Assembly: GCA_028708845.1 (NCBI GenBank)
Contig: JAQVXZ010000021.1
Coordinates: forward strand, 1 to 43,325
Source of the DNA: Bacteroidales bacterium
GTDB taxonomy: Bacteria; Bacteroidota; Bacteroidia; Bacteroidales; P3
Reading direction: 5' to 3'
DNA: 43,325 bases
In this document: positions 1 through 7,022 of the stretch, piece by piece
Layout: every line of letters begins with the position of its first letter
Position numbering within the stretch: position 1 is the first letter of the stretch
Position numbers and translations under genes: made by a program
The notes under the pieces: generated by a model
The model's database searches: none
What the model saw: only the letters and a program-made list of their open reading frames with translations
What the model was told of the DNA's origin: nothing

Positions 1-1
1 C

Positions 2-271
2 TTAAGTTTTTCAAGTTTTGTTCTGAAATTAGAACAGATAGCTAATAAGTACAACACAGTAGTTCAAAAAGTTGATAGATGGTTTGCTTCATCAAAAACT
101 TGTACTTGTGGAGTTGTAAATAAAGAGCTGAAGCTGTCTGATAGAGAGTGGGTCTGTTCGAGTTGTGGAGAAATACACTCAAGAGATATTCTCGCAAGTA
201 ATAATATTTTAAGCGAGGGCATTCGCTTATACCGTACTAAATGTGAGACTTCTATTTTAGGAGCAATTTAG
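2..271 (+). CDS. tnpB: TnpB (OrfB) RNA-guided nuclease, C-terminal fragment
   Basis: This is the last 89 codons of a TnpB protein; the rest lies left of the window. The visible part contains the zinc ribbon and the RuvC-III segment: DREWVCSSCGEIHSRD, then LASNNIL, which matches the usual layout of a CxxC pair followed by HDRDxNAAxNI. TnpB is the IS-encoded nuclease ancestral to Cas12 and is guided by an RNA from the element's right end. The first zinc knuckle reads C-T-C-G, one residue shorter than the usual CxxC, and HDRD is HSRD, though the terminal Asp is kept. The frame ends normally (TAG) before the hairpin, so the reading frame is intact here. Activity cannot be judged from this fragment. 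Confidence 0.85.
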   Translation, partial: LSFSSFVLKLEQIANKYNTVVQKVDRWFASSKTCTCGVVNKELKLSDREWVCSSCGEIHSRDILASNNILSEGIRLYRTKCETSILGAI

Positions 272-286
272 GTTTGAAAGTAGAAT

Positions 287-307
287 CCCACACACTTTAG
301 TGGTGGG
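287..307 (+). repeat. IS200/IS605 right-end hairpin
   Basis: CCCAC (287-291) pairs with GTGGG (303-307). Inside, CAC (293-295) pairs with GTG (300-302) around a TTTA loop, and A292 is left as a bulge. A bulged hairpin just after tnpB is the hallmark of the single-strand right end recognised by the Y1 transposase, and it also forms the 3' part of the TnpB guide RNA. Confidence 0.75.
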
Positions 308-318
308 AGTATGTCAAT

Positions 319-489
319 CGAATTACATCATATTTTGATTACGGATTCAATGGTAAAGGTAAAAGATTAGTAACTAATCTAAAATCATTCCTATATGAAT
401 ATGATATGGTTGCAACAAATAGTAAAGATAGCAACAACGAGAAAGCATTTTCAATACTAAGCCAATTAGAAAAAATGATAATTCAATAA
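319..489 (+). pseudogene. C-terminal fragment of a gene next to the IS insertion
   Basis: An open frame without a start codon runs from the IS boundary to TAA at 487-489. It begins ITSYFDYGFNGKGKRL and ends SILSQLEKMIIQ. It looks like true coding sequence whose 5' part was separated by the IS element. I do not recognise the family. The YFDYGF peptide also ends the next gene (product C-terminus DEYFDYGF), and the underlying DNA is nearly the same over about 18 bases, so the two could be tandem relatives. That is an inference from a short match only. Confidence 0.55.
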
Positions 490-508
490 TCAATAAAACA
501 AGTTAGAT

Positions 509-976
509 ATGACAGCATTAAAATTAGGAATAGAAACAGCAAGTTTAGTAAACCACTTAATTAGTGGAGCTACTGGAGAACCAAAAGTAGGGGAGGGTGC
601 AACAATCCTCCAATGGACAGACAGACAAGCGTATGAAGTCTTAGAGGTCAGCGACAACGGAAAGAGAGCTATTATTCAAAGATACAGACGAAATAGAACT
701 GACAACAACGGGATGGGAGACTGCCAAACCTACGAGTACAAAGAATTAGAAGGTAACAAGTTGGAGTTAATTTACAAATGGGGAGCTTGGAGAATTAAGA
801 CAAAAATTGTTGACTTTGTAAAAGGGTATGAATACAAGTCAGAAGATGCCAAAGAGTTATTTGATGAGAATAATTTGCTGAAGGTAGTTGAAGGTAAGAC
901 TAAATTAACCTCCTCCTACGACAAAGTCAATGTTGTATGGAGTTTTAAGGATGAGTATTTTGATTATGGATTTTAA
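509..976 (+). CDS. Hypothetical phage protein (155 aa), C-terminal DYGF motif
   Basis: This is a soluble protein with no signal peptide or membrane segment. It has the segment GEGATILQWTDRQAYEVLEV near residue 28 and an aromatic C-terminus, EYFDYGF. The general layout, a GxGATxxxWTDR-like strand and an aromatic DYxF tail, is one I associate with conserved hypothetical proteins of Bacteroidota phages, but I cannot assign a function. The ATG at 509 is the first in frame and is preceded by an AT-rich leader, as usual in this phylum. It is followed 10 bases later by a small gene in the same direction, with which it probably shares a transcript ending at 1342. Confidence 0.75.
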   Translation: MTALKLGIETASLVNHLISGATGEPKVGEGATILQWTDRQAYEVLEVSDNGKRAIIQRYRRNRTDNNGMGDCQTYEYKELEGNKLELIYKWGAWRIKTKIVDFVKGYEYKSEDAKELFDENNLLKVVEGKTKLTSSYDKVNVVWSFKDEYFDYGF

Positions 977-986
977 TAATACAGTT

Positions 987-1205
987 ATGGAAAAAGTATA
1001 TTTAGTATATGCAGTAAAAATTATATTTTACAGAGGAGATGGAAATCAACTCAAGGTATGGGAAGAAACTAAAGGGATATTTAGTTCAAAAACAAAAGCT
1101 AACATATTCATAGAAAGTATTAAAGATAGATACGAAAGAGTAGATATTGTAATTAAAGAAATAGAATTAGATAAAGAATTAGTAGATTATTGTATTAAAT
1201 TATGA
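987..1205 (+). CDS. Hypothetical small protein (72 aa)
   Basis: The start is placed at the ATG at 987 (MEKVYLVYAVKIIFYRG), because an upstream ATG at 930 would read through the end of the previous gene in another frame. The product is a small alpha/beta protein with SSKTKANIFIESIKDRYERV in the middle and an acidic C-terminus. It has no membrane segment or recognisable motif. It sits between the previous gene and a rho-independent terminator at 1311-1342, so it closes a short operon. Its role is unknown. Confidence 0.6.
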   Translation: MEKVYLVYAVKIIFYRGDGNQLKVWEETKGIFSSKTKANIFIESIKDRYERVDIVIKEIELDKELVDYCIKL

Positions 1206-1310
1206 GTACATTTGCAGAAAACGTTGGGAGTTATTCAGTAAAATATCAGTAGAAAATAGATGTTGAGTATGCAAGGGTAAGTAAGAAAAACACATTGAAA
1301 ATTATCAAAA

Positions 1311-1342
1311 GTCTGCAATTAATTTTGCAGGCTTTTTTTTTA
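1311..1342 (+). terminator. Rho-independent terminator
   Basis: GTCTGCAA (1311-1318) pairs with TTGCAGGC (1325-1332, one G-U pair) and is followed by a run of nine T. It lies about 100 bases after the 72-aa gene and separates the small genes by the IS from the late operon. Confidence 0.85.
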
Positions 1343-1380
1343 TTTATATTGCACATATTCAAACAAATACAAAATATAAG

Positions 1381-1428
1381 TTATAACTAACTTATGAATA
1401 ACTTATAACTAACTTATAACTTACTTAT
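1381..1428. repeat. Three 15-bp AT-rich direct repeats
   Basis: TTATAACTAACTTAT occurs exactly at 1381-1395 and 1403-1417, and with one mismatch at 1414-1428 (overlapping the second copy). The repeats sit just after the terminator and just before the GTAAA array. They could be binding sites for a replication or partition protein, or simple low-complexity DNA; nothing in the sequence decides between these. Confidence 0.7.
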
Positions 1429-1444
1429 GCATTTTGGATAACAA

Positions 1445-1559
1445 GTAAAGTAAAGTAAAGTAAAGTAAAGTAAAGTAAAGTAAAGTAAAGTAAAGTAAAG
1501 TAAAGTAAAGTAAAGTAAAGTAAAGTAAAGTAAAGTAAAGTAAAGTAAAGTAAAGTAAA
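1445..1559. repeat. GTAAA microsatellite, about 23 copies
   Basis: The five-base unit GTAAA is repeated 23 times without a mismatch over 115 bases in a non-coding stretch. On the minus strand this reads as an open frame of LLYFT repeats, which is an artefact because a five-base unit without a stop codon reads open. The same unit makes up much of the 15-bp in-gene repeats at 31287-31346 in the replication initiator gene. Confidence 0.95.
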
Positions 1560-1575
1560 TAACACTTCGTGTTAT
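1559..1575 (+). other. Hairpin after the microsatellite
   Basis: ATAACAC (1559-1565) pairs perfectly with GTGTTAT (1569-1575) around a TTC loop. No T-run follows, so a terminator is unlikely. Confidence 0.5.
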
Positions 1576-1888
1576 AAGAAAACACACGCACAAAAAAAAC
1601 TGTTTTCAATATCCGTTTTAAAGTTCCATAAATTCAGATGAAAATTAAAAAATGATTTAAGTAAGCCACAACGAAAGAAAAATAGTCATTCCATACTCTC
1701 TATCCAAAAACATATTTAAAGCTCTTAAAAAAGATATTAGGTATCAAAAACGAGAAAAAATCAAATCAACATTCCTCCCAAAATTATAATAAAAAACTTT
1801 TTGGCTTTTTTAATTAAAAGATAGTAGCCTGAAATTCAAATATATATAGGGTTATTTCAAAGAAATAGCAATTTTTTATTAAAAAAAG
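1576..1888. other. Non-coding stretch before the late promoter
   Basis: No open frame of useful length is present on either strand. The segment is AT-rich, with A and T runs around 1785-1815 and 1871-1887 that could form weak hairpins. I see no RNA gene, repeat array or gene remnant that can be supported. Confidence 0.5.
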
Positions 1889-1920
1889 TGTTTATATATC
1901 AAATGTTTTTTGTACATTTG
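1889..1920 (+). promoter_or_regulatory. Putative late (structural operon) promoter
   Basis: TACATTTG at 1913-1920 fits the Bacteroidota -7 element TAnnTTTG. The expected -33 region, near 1889-1894 (TGTTTA), is a weak match to TTTG. It lies about 105 bases upstream of the scaffold gene, with nothing else nearby to drive the structural genes. Confidence 0.5.
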
Positions 1921-1922
1921 CC

Positions 1923-1987
1923 GCATATAATGGCTTATATGCTAATAAAGTGAATTTCATTCGCCGTGTTTAATTGGCAATAGCCAA
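1923..1987 (+). promoter_or_regulatory. Two hairpins in the structural operon leader
   Basis: GCATATAA (1923-1930) pairs with TTATATGC (1935-1942) around TGGC, immediately after the promoter -7 box. TTGGC (1974-1978) pairs with GCCAA (1983-1987) around AATA, some 38 bases before the first start codon. The first could be an operator or a 5'-end stabilising hairpin. The second could modulate translation. Neither is followed by a T-run. Confidence 0.5.
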
Positions 1988-2024
1988 AATTTGTAATAAA
2001 AATTTAATCATTAAAACGTAAAGA

Positions 2025-2681
2025 ATGGAAAGAATTTTAAAGCTATTGAAACCTAAAGTAACATCGTTAGGGTTTAATGAAAAAGAATTAGAGAGTGTTG
2101 CAAAGTCAATTCATGACAACAATCCTAATCTACAAGCAGAAGATGTTTCAGATGAGGATATTGATAAAGTTATCAATTCCGTAATCCCAATTCTTGGTGT
2201 TGCTCAACAAAACGCAACTCGTGTTATAAACGATTCAAAAAAGCAAAACCAATCCCAAAACCAAACAAAAGAAACGCAACTTAAAAATAGCGGTTCTGAA
2301 AACACTCAAGACTTATCAGCTCTAATATCTGAAGCAGTCAAAGGAGCAATAACTCCACTTGAAGAAAAGATTTCAAAATTAGAGGGAGAGAAGGTAAGAG
2401 GAACAAGAGCTTCAAGACTTAATGAAGTTGTAAAAGGTGCAGGAAAATTCGGTGAAAGAATACTAAAGGACTTCACAGAAAGAACCTACAAAACCTTTGA
2501 AGATGAAGAAGAGTTTGAAGCATACTTGGAAGAAACCAAGAAAGATGTTCAAGACCATATCCAAGAAGAAACTAATAATAGTTTAAACCCATTAGGGAAT
2601 ATTGGAGTTGGGAAAAGAACAATTAGTAGTGGTGAAGCATCCAAAGAAGAAATTGATGAAGTAATAAGTAAATTTAATTAG
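2025..2681 (+). CDS. Capsid scaffolding-like protein (218 aa)
   Basis: The protein is highly charged and mostly helical. It has a low-complexity QNQSQNQ/SGSE linker near residues 75-95, a likely coiled coil around 105-125 (SALISEAVKGAITPLEEKIS), and no membrane or enzymatic motif. Position decides the call: it immediately precedes a decoration-type protein and the major capsid protein, where siphophages encode a scaffold. Its length suits a scaffold without a protease domain, as no Ser/His protease motif is visible. It is the first gene of the late operon, and its stop is only four bases before the next start. Confidence 0.7.
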   Translation: MERILKLLKPKVTSLGFNEKELESVAKSIHDNNPNLQAEDVSDEDIDKVINSVIPILGVAQQNATRVINDSKKQNQSQNQTKETQLKNSGSENTQDLSALISEAVKGAITPLEEKISKLEGEKVRGTRASRLNEVVKGAGKFGERILKDFTERTYKTFEDEEEFEAYLEETKKDVQDHIQEETNNSLNPLGNIGVGKRTISSGEASKEEIDEVISKFN

Positions 2682-2685
2682 AAAA

Positions 2686-3063
2686 ATGGAAACAAACTTA
2701 AACAATGTTCAACAAGAGGTTGATACAGGAAATGACAGTATTGTGATAATGCAGTATATTGACGGCATTCCAGGTGGAAGAAGTTTGGATACTACTGGTT
2801 TTACAGAAACTGTAATAAAGGCAGGTCATGTAGTCATTAAGGATAGCGATGGTGTTTATAAACCTATGCCAGTCGCAAGTGGTGCTTATGACACTTTGCC
2901 TGATGGTAGTTCATACGTTGGTGTAGTTCAAGCATCTGTATTGACAGAGAAACCTATGGCTGGTATTATGATTAGAGGAAAGGTAAACGAAGTTGCCTCT
3001 CCTTATGCAGTAACTGCAGCAATCAAGACAGCTTTACCTCATATCATATTTACGGAAGATTAG
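2686..3063 (+). CDS. Head decoration-like protein (125 aa)
   Basis: This is a small beta-rich protein with an N-terminal flexible arm and Gly-rich turns (GVYKPMPVASGAYDTLPDG). It ends in a helix (SPYAVTAAIKTALPHIIFTED). The pattern of strands VIKAGHVVIKDSDGVYKPM, then YVGVVQASV and MIRGKVNE resembles lambda gpD/DUF2190-type decoration proteins, which trimerise on the capsid surface to stabilise it. It lies between scaffold and major capsid genes, the normal site. The assignment rests on context and strand pattern, not on a signature motif. Confidence 0.65.
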   Translation: METNLNNVQQEVDTGNDSIVIMQYIDGIPGGRSLDTTGFTETVIKAGHVVIKDSDGVYKPMPVASGAYDTLPDGSSYVGVVQASVLTEKPMAGIMIRGKVNEVASPYAVTAAIKTALPHIIFTED

Positions 3064-3118
3064 TACGTAAGTAAATAATAGTAATTAATAAAGTAAGTAA
3101 TTTAAAGACTTAGAAGAA

Positions 3119-4651
3119 ATGTTAGTAAGTTTATTTATAGAGTTTGTAAAAAAATATTTCAAACCCTTATCAAACAAGTACGTTGAGAAAATCAACGACG
3201 ATAAAAACGCTCCTCAGTATTTTTTTAAATCGATGTTGAAAAAATCATATTCAATTGATTTGAAGTGGGAGAGTGGTTCGGTAAATAATTCTATTGTAGC
3301 AGCAGATGTTGTTGCAATGGATAGTCCTTTGCCATTAAAGAAAAGAGGAGCATTAAGGAGAGCTTCAGGAGATTTGCCAAAGTTAGGTATGAAGTTCAGC
3401 AAAGGCGAAAGGCTTTTGACTGATATTCAGATTATGAGAGCAAAGGGAGCTTCAGAAGCTGAGATAGCAAAAAAGATATTTGAAGACACTCCTAAGTGTA
3501 TTTCGGGTATCTATGAAAGGCTTGAGGATGCTTTCCTTACAGGTTTATCCGAAGGTGTAACCTTAGTCCCTGAGGAAAGTAATGTTGGGACAGGAATAAG
3601 AGTCAATTTTGGATTCTTAGATGCCAACAAGTATGGTGCAAGTAAGAAGTGGGGAAATACAGGTTATATGCCTCTTGATGACATTAATAGAGTTATTAGT
3701 GCAGCTCAAGAAAATGGGCATAAAATCGAAAGAATTATGATTGGTAAAAAAGCATATAACAATCTCAGAAATAGCGAAGATGCGAAAGTATTAGTAGCTA
3801 ATTTCCAACAAATTGTTTTTGCTAATGCTTCAATTCTTAAAACCCCTTCAAGAAGTGCTTTTAATGAGGCATTCCAAAACGAATACGATTGCGAATTAGT
3901 AGTTGTAGATAGAACTATTAGAGTTGAGAAAAATGGCGTTCAAAGTAAAATCAAACCTTTTGACGCAAACAAGTTAGTATTCTTAACTTCCGATGTTGTT
4001 GGTTCTTTAGTATATGGAACATTAGCAGAGGAAGGAACTCCTGTTGCTGGTGTTGAATATGCAAAGGTTGATGACTATATTTTGATTTCAAAGTATAGCA
4101 AGAACGACCCATTACAAGAGTTTACCTCATCTCAAGCTCTTGTTTTGCCTGTGATAGAAAATGTAGATGAGATTTATGTGTTGGACACTCAAGAAGCAGT
4201 AGAAGTTGATTCAGGAGAAACTGAAGGAGACACTAAGATAACTATTTGGGGGCTTGATTATTTGAAATCTGAAGTTATTACAGAGCTTGCAACAATTGGT
4301 GTAACTGTAGCTGCAAATGCTACTGATGAGTCAATAACCAACACTATCAACACTTTGAGTGATAAGGAAGAAACAACTTTGAAAGCTGCTTTAGTTCCTT
4401 ATCCTGAAGCAACTCCAACAACTCTTACATTTACTAAAGATGCTGACACAACAGGAAAAGTAATTACTGTTTCAACAGCAGGAACAGTAACAGCAACCTC
4501 AGATGAAAGTTGGTGTACAGTAACTGTAGCATCTAAAAAAGTAACTGCAAAGGTTGAAGCTAATTCAGGAGCAGAAAGAACGGCTACAATTACAGTAACT
4601 CAAAATTCTAAATCAGTAACAATTGCAGTAACTCAAGCTAAAGGTAACTAA
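3119..4651 (+). CDS. Major capsid protein with C-terminal BACON-like domain (510 aa)
   Basis: Residues about 1-355 form the capsid protein, of the phage E-type/HK97-fold kind. It has SYSIDLKWESGS near residue 45, a helical spine region with GMKFSKGERLLTDIQIMRAKG, and the late segment VEYAKVDDYILISKYSKNDP typical of this class. Residues 370-425 are a linker with a small helical unit. Residues 430-510 are a beta-sandwich with the BACON pattern: SWCTVT, ANSGAERTATITVT, then VTIAVTQ at the end. BACON domains occur in Bacteroidota proteins and are thought to bind carbohydrate or mucin. A similar domain ends the tail tube protein. The gene follows the decoration gene in the late operon. Confidence 0.85.
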   Translation: MLVSLFIEFVKKYFKPLSNKYVEKINDDKNAPQYFFKSMLKKSYSIDLKWESGSVNNSIVAADVVAMDSPLPLKKRGALRRASGDLPKLGMKFSKGERLLTDIQIMRAKGASEAEIAKKIFEDTPKCISGIYERLEDAFLTGLSEGVTLVPEESNVGTGIRVNFGFLDANKYGASKKWGNTGYMPLDDINRVISAAQENGHKIERIMIGKKAYNNLRNSEDAKVLVANFQQIVFANASILKTPSRSAFNEAFQNEYDCELVVVDRTIRVEKNGVQSKIKPFDANKLVFLTSDVVGSLVYGTLAEEGTPVAGVEYAKVDDYILISKYSKNDPLQEFTSSQALVLPVIENVDEIYVLDTQEAVEVDSGETEGDTKITIWGLDYLKSEVITELATIGVTVAANATDESITNTINTLSDKEETTLKAALVPYPEATPTTLTFTKDADTTGKVITVSTAGTVTATSDESWCTVTVASKKVTAKVEANSGAERTATITVTQNSKSVTIAVTQAKGN

Positions 4652-4658
4652 TAAAATT

Positions 4659-4979
4659 ATGACAGTAAGAGAGGCTTTAATATCTAAGTGTCCTATTCAG
4701 TTAGGTTCGGATTTGATTGAAACAATAATAATTGATAGAGAGATAAATGCTGATGATATATATACGTCAGAGACATCCAAAACAAATGCATTCAAGGGAG
4801 CAATAGCAGATATGGTGATAGCTTATCTGCTTGCCCCTAATGTTAGTGAGGGCGGAGTTTCAATATCAGTTACAAAAAAAGAGGAAATTCTGAATTATGC
4901 TAATAGTATATATACTGAAATAGGAGAGAACACAAAGGCTTTGAAGCCTCAACCTACTGCACAATTCATACAGCGATGA
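4659..4979 (+). CDS. Head-tail connector-like protein (106 aa)
   Basis: This is a small, mainly helical protein: TVREALISKCPIQLGSDLIE, a second helix KGAIADMVIAYLLAP, and a third near the C-terminus. The size, fold pattern and position directly after the major capsid gene match the adaptor (HK97 gp6-like) proteins that sit under the portal. The stop overlaps the next start by four bases (ATGA), so the two are translationally coupled. Homology cannot be shown by eye. Confidence 0.6.
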   Translation: MTVREALISKCPIQLGSDLIETIIIDREINADDIYTSETSKTNAFKGAIADMVIAYLLAPNVSEGGVSISVTKKEEILNYANSIYTEIGENTKALKPQPTAQFIQR

Positions 4980-5305
4980 TAGTTTCATTTAGACCACATA
5001 AGTTACGTTATAAGATTATATCCGAGCAAGGTTATTATAATGATGAAGGAGTTTGGATAGTTGGGCAGGACAAATGGAGTGAATTATGTCCTTGCCGATA
5101 CGAGGGAAATGGAAAGGCAAATAGCATTGTCTTACAAGACGGCAATTCTTATATCTATTCTTATGTAGTTTATTTAAACCTTGACACAAGAGATTTCCAA
5201 ATTGGAGAGCAAGTAAAGTTGTATGATTTAAACGACAAAGAATTATCTGTTCATACTGTGAAAGGATTTCACAGAGGACAATTAAACTGCAAATTATGGC
5301 TATAA
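4976..5305 (+). CDS. Head closure / head-tail joining-like protein (109 aa)
   Basis: A beta-rich protein with the look of siphophage stoppers (SPP1 gp16-like), which close the head after packaging: RYKIISEQGYYNDEGVWIVG, SELCPCRYEGNGK, then FQIGEQVKLYD and a closing strand. It overlaps the upstream adaptor gene by four bases and the downstream gene by ten, which is typical of a neck gene cluster. The function is inferred from order and strand pattern. Confidence 0.6.
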   Translation: MIVSFRPHKLRYKIISEQGYYNDEGVWIVGQDKWSELCPCRYEGNGKANSIVLQDGNSYIYSYVVYLNLDTRDFQIGEQVKLYDLNDKELSVHTVKGFHRGQLNCKLWL

Positions 5306-5775
5306 AGATGACCACACAGCAAAAGCAAATAGAAAGCTATTTGAAGCAATGTAGCGAGCAAGTTCACAAGGAAACTGTGAGAGTGCTTTCATACATTGGA
5401 GAGAGGTGTATCATTGAAGCAAGAGATAGAAGTCAGATTGAGAGTTGGATTGATAGAACAGGTAATCTTAGAAGTTCAGTAGGATATGTTATTGTTGCGA
5501 ATGGAGAAATAGTAGCAATGTCGGATTTCAAGCAAGTAAATAGTGGTAGTGAAGGCAAAAACGAAGGAGAAGCTTATGCAAGAACATTGGCATCGTCGAT
5601 ACCTAAGGGTTATGCGGTGATAATAGTTGCTGGTATGGCTTATGCAAGTTTTGTTGAAGCTATGGAAAACAAAGTAGTTTTAGCATCTGCAGAAACGTTA
5701 GCTATGAAAATTGTGCCTGAAATAGTAAATGAATTAAAGAAAAGAATTGAGGATATTTACAATGTGGACAAATAA
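5296..5775 (+). CDS. Neck protein, HK97 gp10-like (159 aa)
   Basis: The N-terminal half contains DRTGNLRSSVGYVI, matching the TGxLRxSI/V signature of HK97 gp10-like neck proteins. The middle GYAVIIVAGMAYASFVEAM matches their GxxYAxxVExG segment. These proteins help join tail to head. The start at 5296 overlaps the previous gene by ten bases; an ATG at 5308 is an alternative. The C-terminus overlaps the start of the next gene. Confidence 0.75.
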   Translation: MAIKMTTQQKQIESYLKQCSEQVHKETVRVLSYIGERCIIEARDRSQIESWIDRTGNLRSSVGYVIVANGEIVAMSDFKQVNSGSEGKNEGEAYARTLASSIPKGYAVIIVAGMAYASFVEAMENKVVLASAETLAMKIVPEIVNELKKRIEDIYNVDK

Positions 5776-6166
5776 CGAAATAAAGAATAAAATCTATAAT
5801 GCAATTAAAGGTACTGATTTATATAATGAAATCGTCAGTAATGGCGGTAGAGTATATAAAGAATCTCGACCAAGTAATTCCAATAAAGAGGATATTGTTA
5901 TTTCTGTTTTGTCAAATCAAAATGCAATGTATCAACCAGCGATTGTAAATGTAAATATCTATATTCAGGACATACAGAGAGGCAATGATTTCATCGAGAA
6001 CGAACAGCGTGTGTCTGCACTTTCTAAATTAAGCGTGAATTTATTCAAAGAAATTGTAAGTAATGATTGTCTTATAAGATTGGATAAGTTGGATGTTTTT
6101 GAGCTTAATGAAATCCACGAGCATTGCGTAAATAACAGATTAGTAGTAAAAATTATAAATATTTAA
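5762..6166 (+). CDS. Tail completion (tail terminator)-like protein (134 aa)
   Basis: The start is placed at ATG 5762 (MWTNNEIKNKIYNAIKGTDL), overlapping the stop of the neck gene; an in-frame start at 5747 would add five residues. The alpha/beta protein has a helix, then KEDIVISVLSNQNAMYQPAIVNVNIYI, the strand pattern of gpU/gp17-type tail terminators that cap the tail tube before head joining. It sits directly before the tail tube gene, the usual place. Confidence 0.65.
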   Translation: MWTNNEIKNKIYNAIKGTDLYNEIVSNGGRVYKESRPSNSNKEDIVISVLSNQNAMYQPAIVNVNIYIQDIQRGNDFIENEQRVSALSKLSVNLFKEIVSNDCLIRLDKLDVFELNEIHEHCVNNRLVVKIINI

Positions 6167-6170
6167 AGAA

Positions 6171-6947
6171 ATGGCATTAGAAAATAAAATACCTGAAACA
6201 GCGTGGGGAAGCGTTCACGCATATTTAGGAGCTGTTGGCTCAAATGGAACAATGGGCAACATTTTAGACGACTTAGGTGCAATTGATGAAAATGCATTGA
6301 CTATTGAAACACAAGACGGACAGAATTATGAATTAATTGATATTAATGGCGACTTGTTGGATGAGTTGATGAAACAGCCTAAACTGATAATCAATTTCAC
6401 ATTATTGAAACCTTCAGAAATTACAAGAAGTAAGTTTTGGGATATTGAAGAAGTAGGGACTGGAGATGCAAGAAAAGCAAGAGTTAAGAACTTAGTAAAA
6501 AATGCTAAGTACTCATTCAAGTTTGCTAACGTAGAGGCAATAGGTTCAGAAACATTTGAAGCTCCTGTAGTAAAAGTGTATATGAAACCACTGTATGAAG
6601 CAGCTAAGGGGTGGAAGGCTGAATGTTCTGTTACTCTTATTAAGGGAGAAGCAGGTTATCTGTTTGACTTTGGAGTTGTAACCTCTTCAGACCCTTTAGT
6701 TGTAACTCCAGCGTCATTAAACTTCACAAGTGCAGCTGACACAACAGGAAAGACAATTACAGCTACATCAACGGGTAATATAACAGCAACAAACAATGGT
6801 AGTTATTGGATACAATTAACATACACTGGTAAAGTTGCAACTATTAAAGTTCCTGCAAACCCTAATACAGAGGCAAGAACAGGCACAGTTACAATTGTAG
6901 CAGACGGAAAGACGGCAAATATAGAAGTTACTCAAGCAGGGACTTAG
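6171..6947 (+). CDS. Major tail tube protein with C-terminal BACON-like domain (258 aa)
   Basis: Residues about 1-172 form the tail tube protein of a non-contractile tail. It lies between tail terminator and chaperone genes and is rich in beta structure, with IIDINGDLLDELMKQPKL-like strands and a closing GYLFDFGVV. Residues about 176-258 are a second BACON-like beta-sandwich: VTPASLNFTSAADTTGKTIT, then a TVTIVADGKTANIEVTQ ending. It is clearly related in pattern to the domain on the capsid protein (ADTTGK... VTQ in both). Ig-like domains on tail tubes are known to be displayed along the tail. The gene is followed by a strong terminator, which fits high expression. Confidence 0.8.
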   Translation: MALENKIPETAWGSVHAYLGAVGSNGTMGNILDDLGAIDENALTIETQDGQNYELIDINGDLLDELMKQPKLIINFTLLKPSEITRSKFWDIEEVGTGDARKARVKNLVKNAKYSFKFANVEAIGSETFEAPVVKVYMKPLYEAAKGWKAECSVTLIKGEAGYLFDFGVVTSSDPLVVTPASLNFTSAADTTGKTITATSTGNITATNNGSYWIQLTYTGKVATIKVPANPNTEARTGTVTIVADGKTANIEVTQAGT

Positions 6948-6977
6948 TTCATAGTTTATTGTTTTTAATTGGTTAAG

Positions 6978-7002
6978 GTGGAGTGGCAACACTCCACTTT
7001 TT
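6978..7002 (+). terminator. Rho-independent terminator after the tail tube gene
   Basis: GTGGAGTG (6978-6985) pairs perfectly with CACTCCAC (6990-6997) around a GCAA tetraloop and is followed by five T. It would reduce transcription into the tail chaperone and tape measure genes, leaving capsid and tube mRNAs in excess. Confidence 0.9.
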
Positions 7003-7022
7003 AAAAAAAATTAAGTGATTAA

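Larger units (their letters stand above)
1..318 (+). mobile_element. IS200/IS605-family insertion, right end only
   Basis: This is the right part of an IS200/IS605-type element. It holds the 3' end of a tnpB gene followed by a short subterminal hairpin and a presumed right boundary near 315-320, after which phage-like coding sequence resumes. These elements have no terminal inverted repeats, move as single strands through a TnpA transposase, and end in hairpins like the one seen here. No tnpA or left end is in view because the window starts inside the element. The exact boundary is inferred from where the downstream open frame becomes phage-like. Confidence 0.8.

Noticed and set aside
1202-1252. 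16-codon frame MSTFAENVGSYSVKYQ
   Set aside because: Too short and without context, though it overlaps the previous stop.
1445-1559. CRISPR-like array
   Set aside because: The unit is five bases without spacers, so it is a microsatellite.
1421-1609. Minus-strand frame with LLYFT repeats
   Set aside because: It is produced by the GTAAA satellite, which is open in this frame by chance; no start or context supports a gene.
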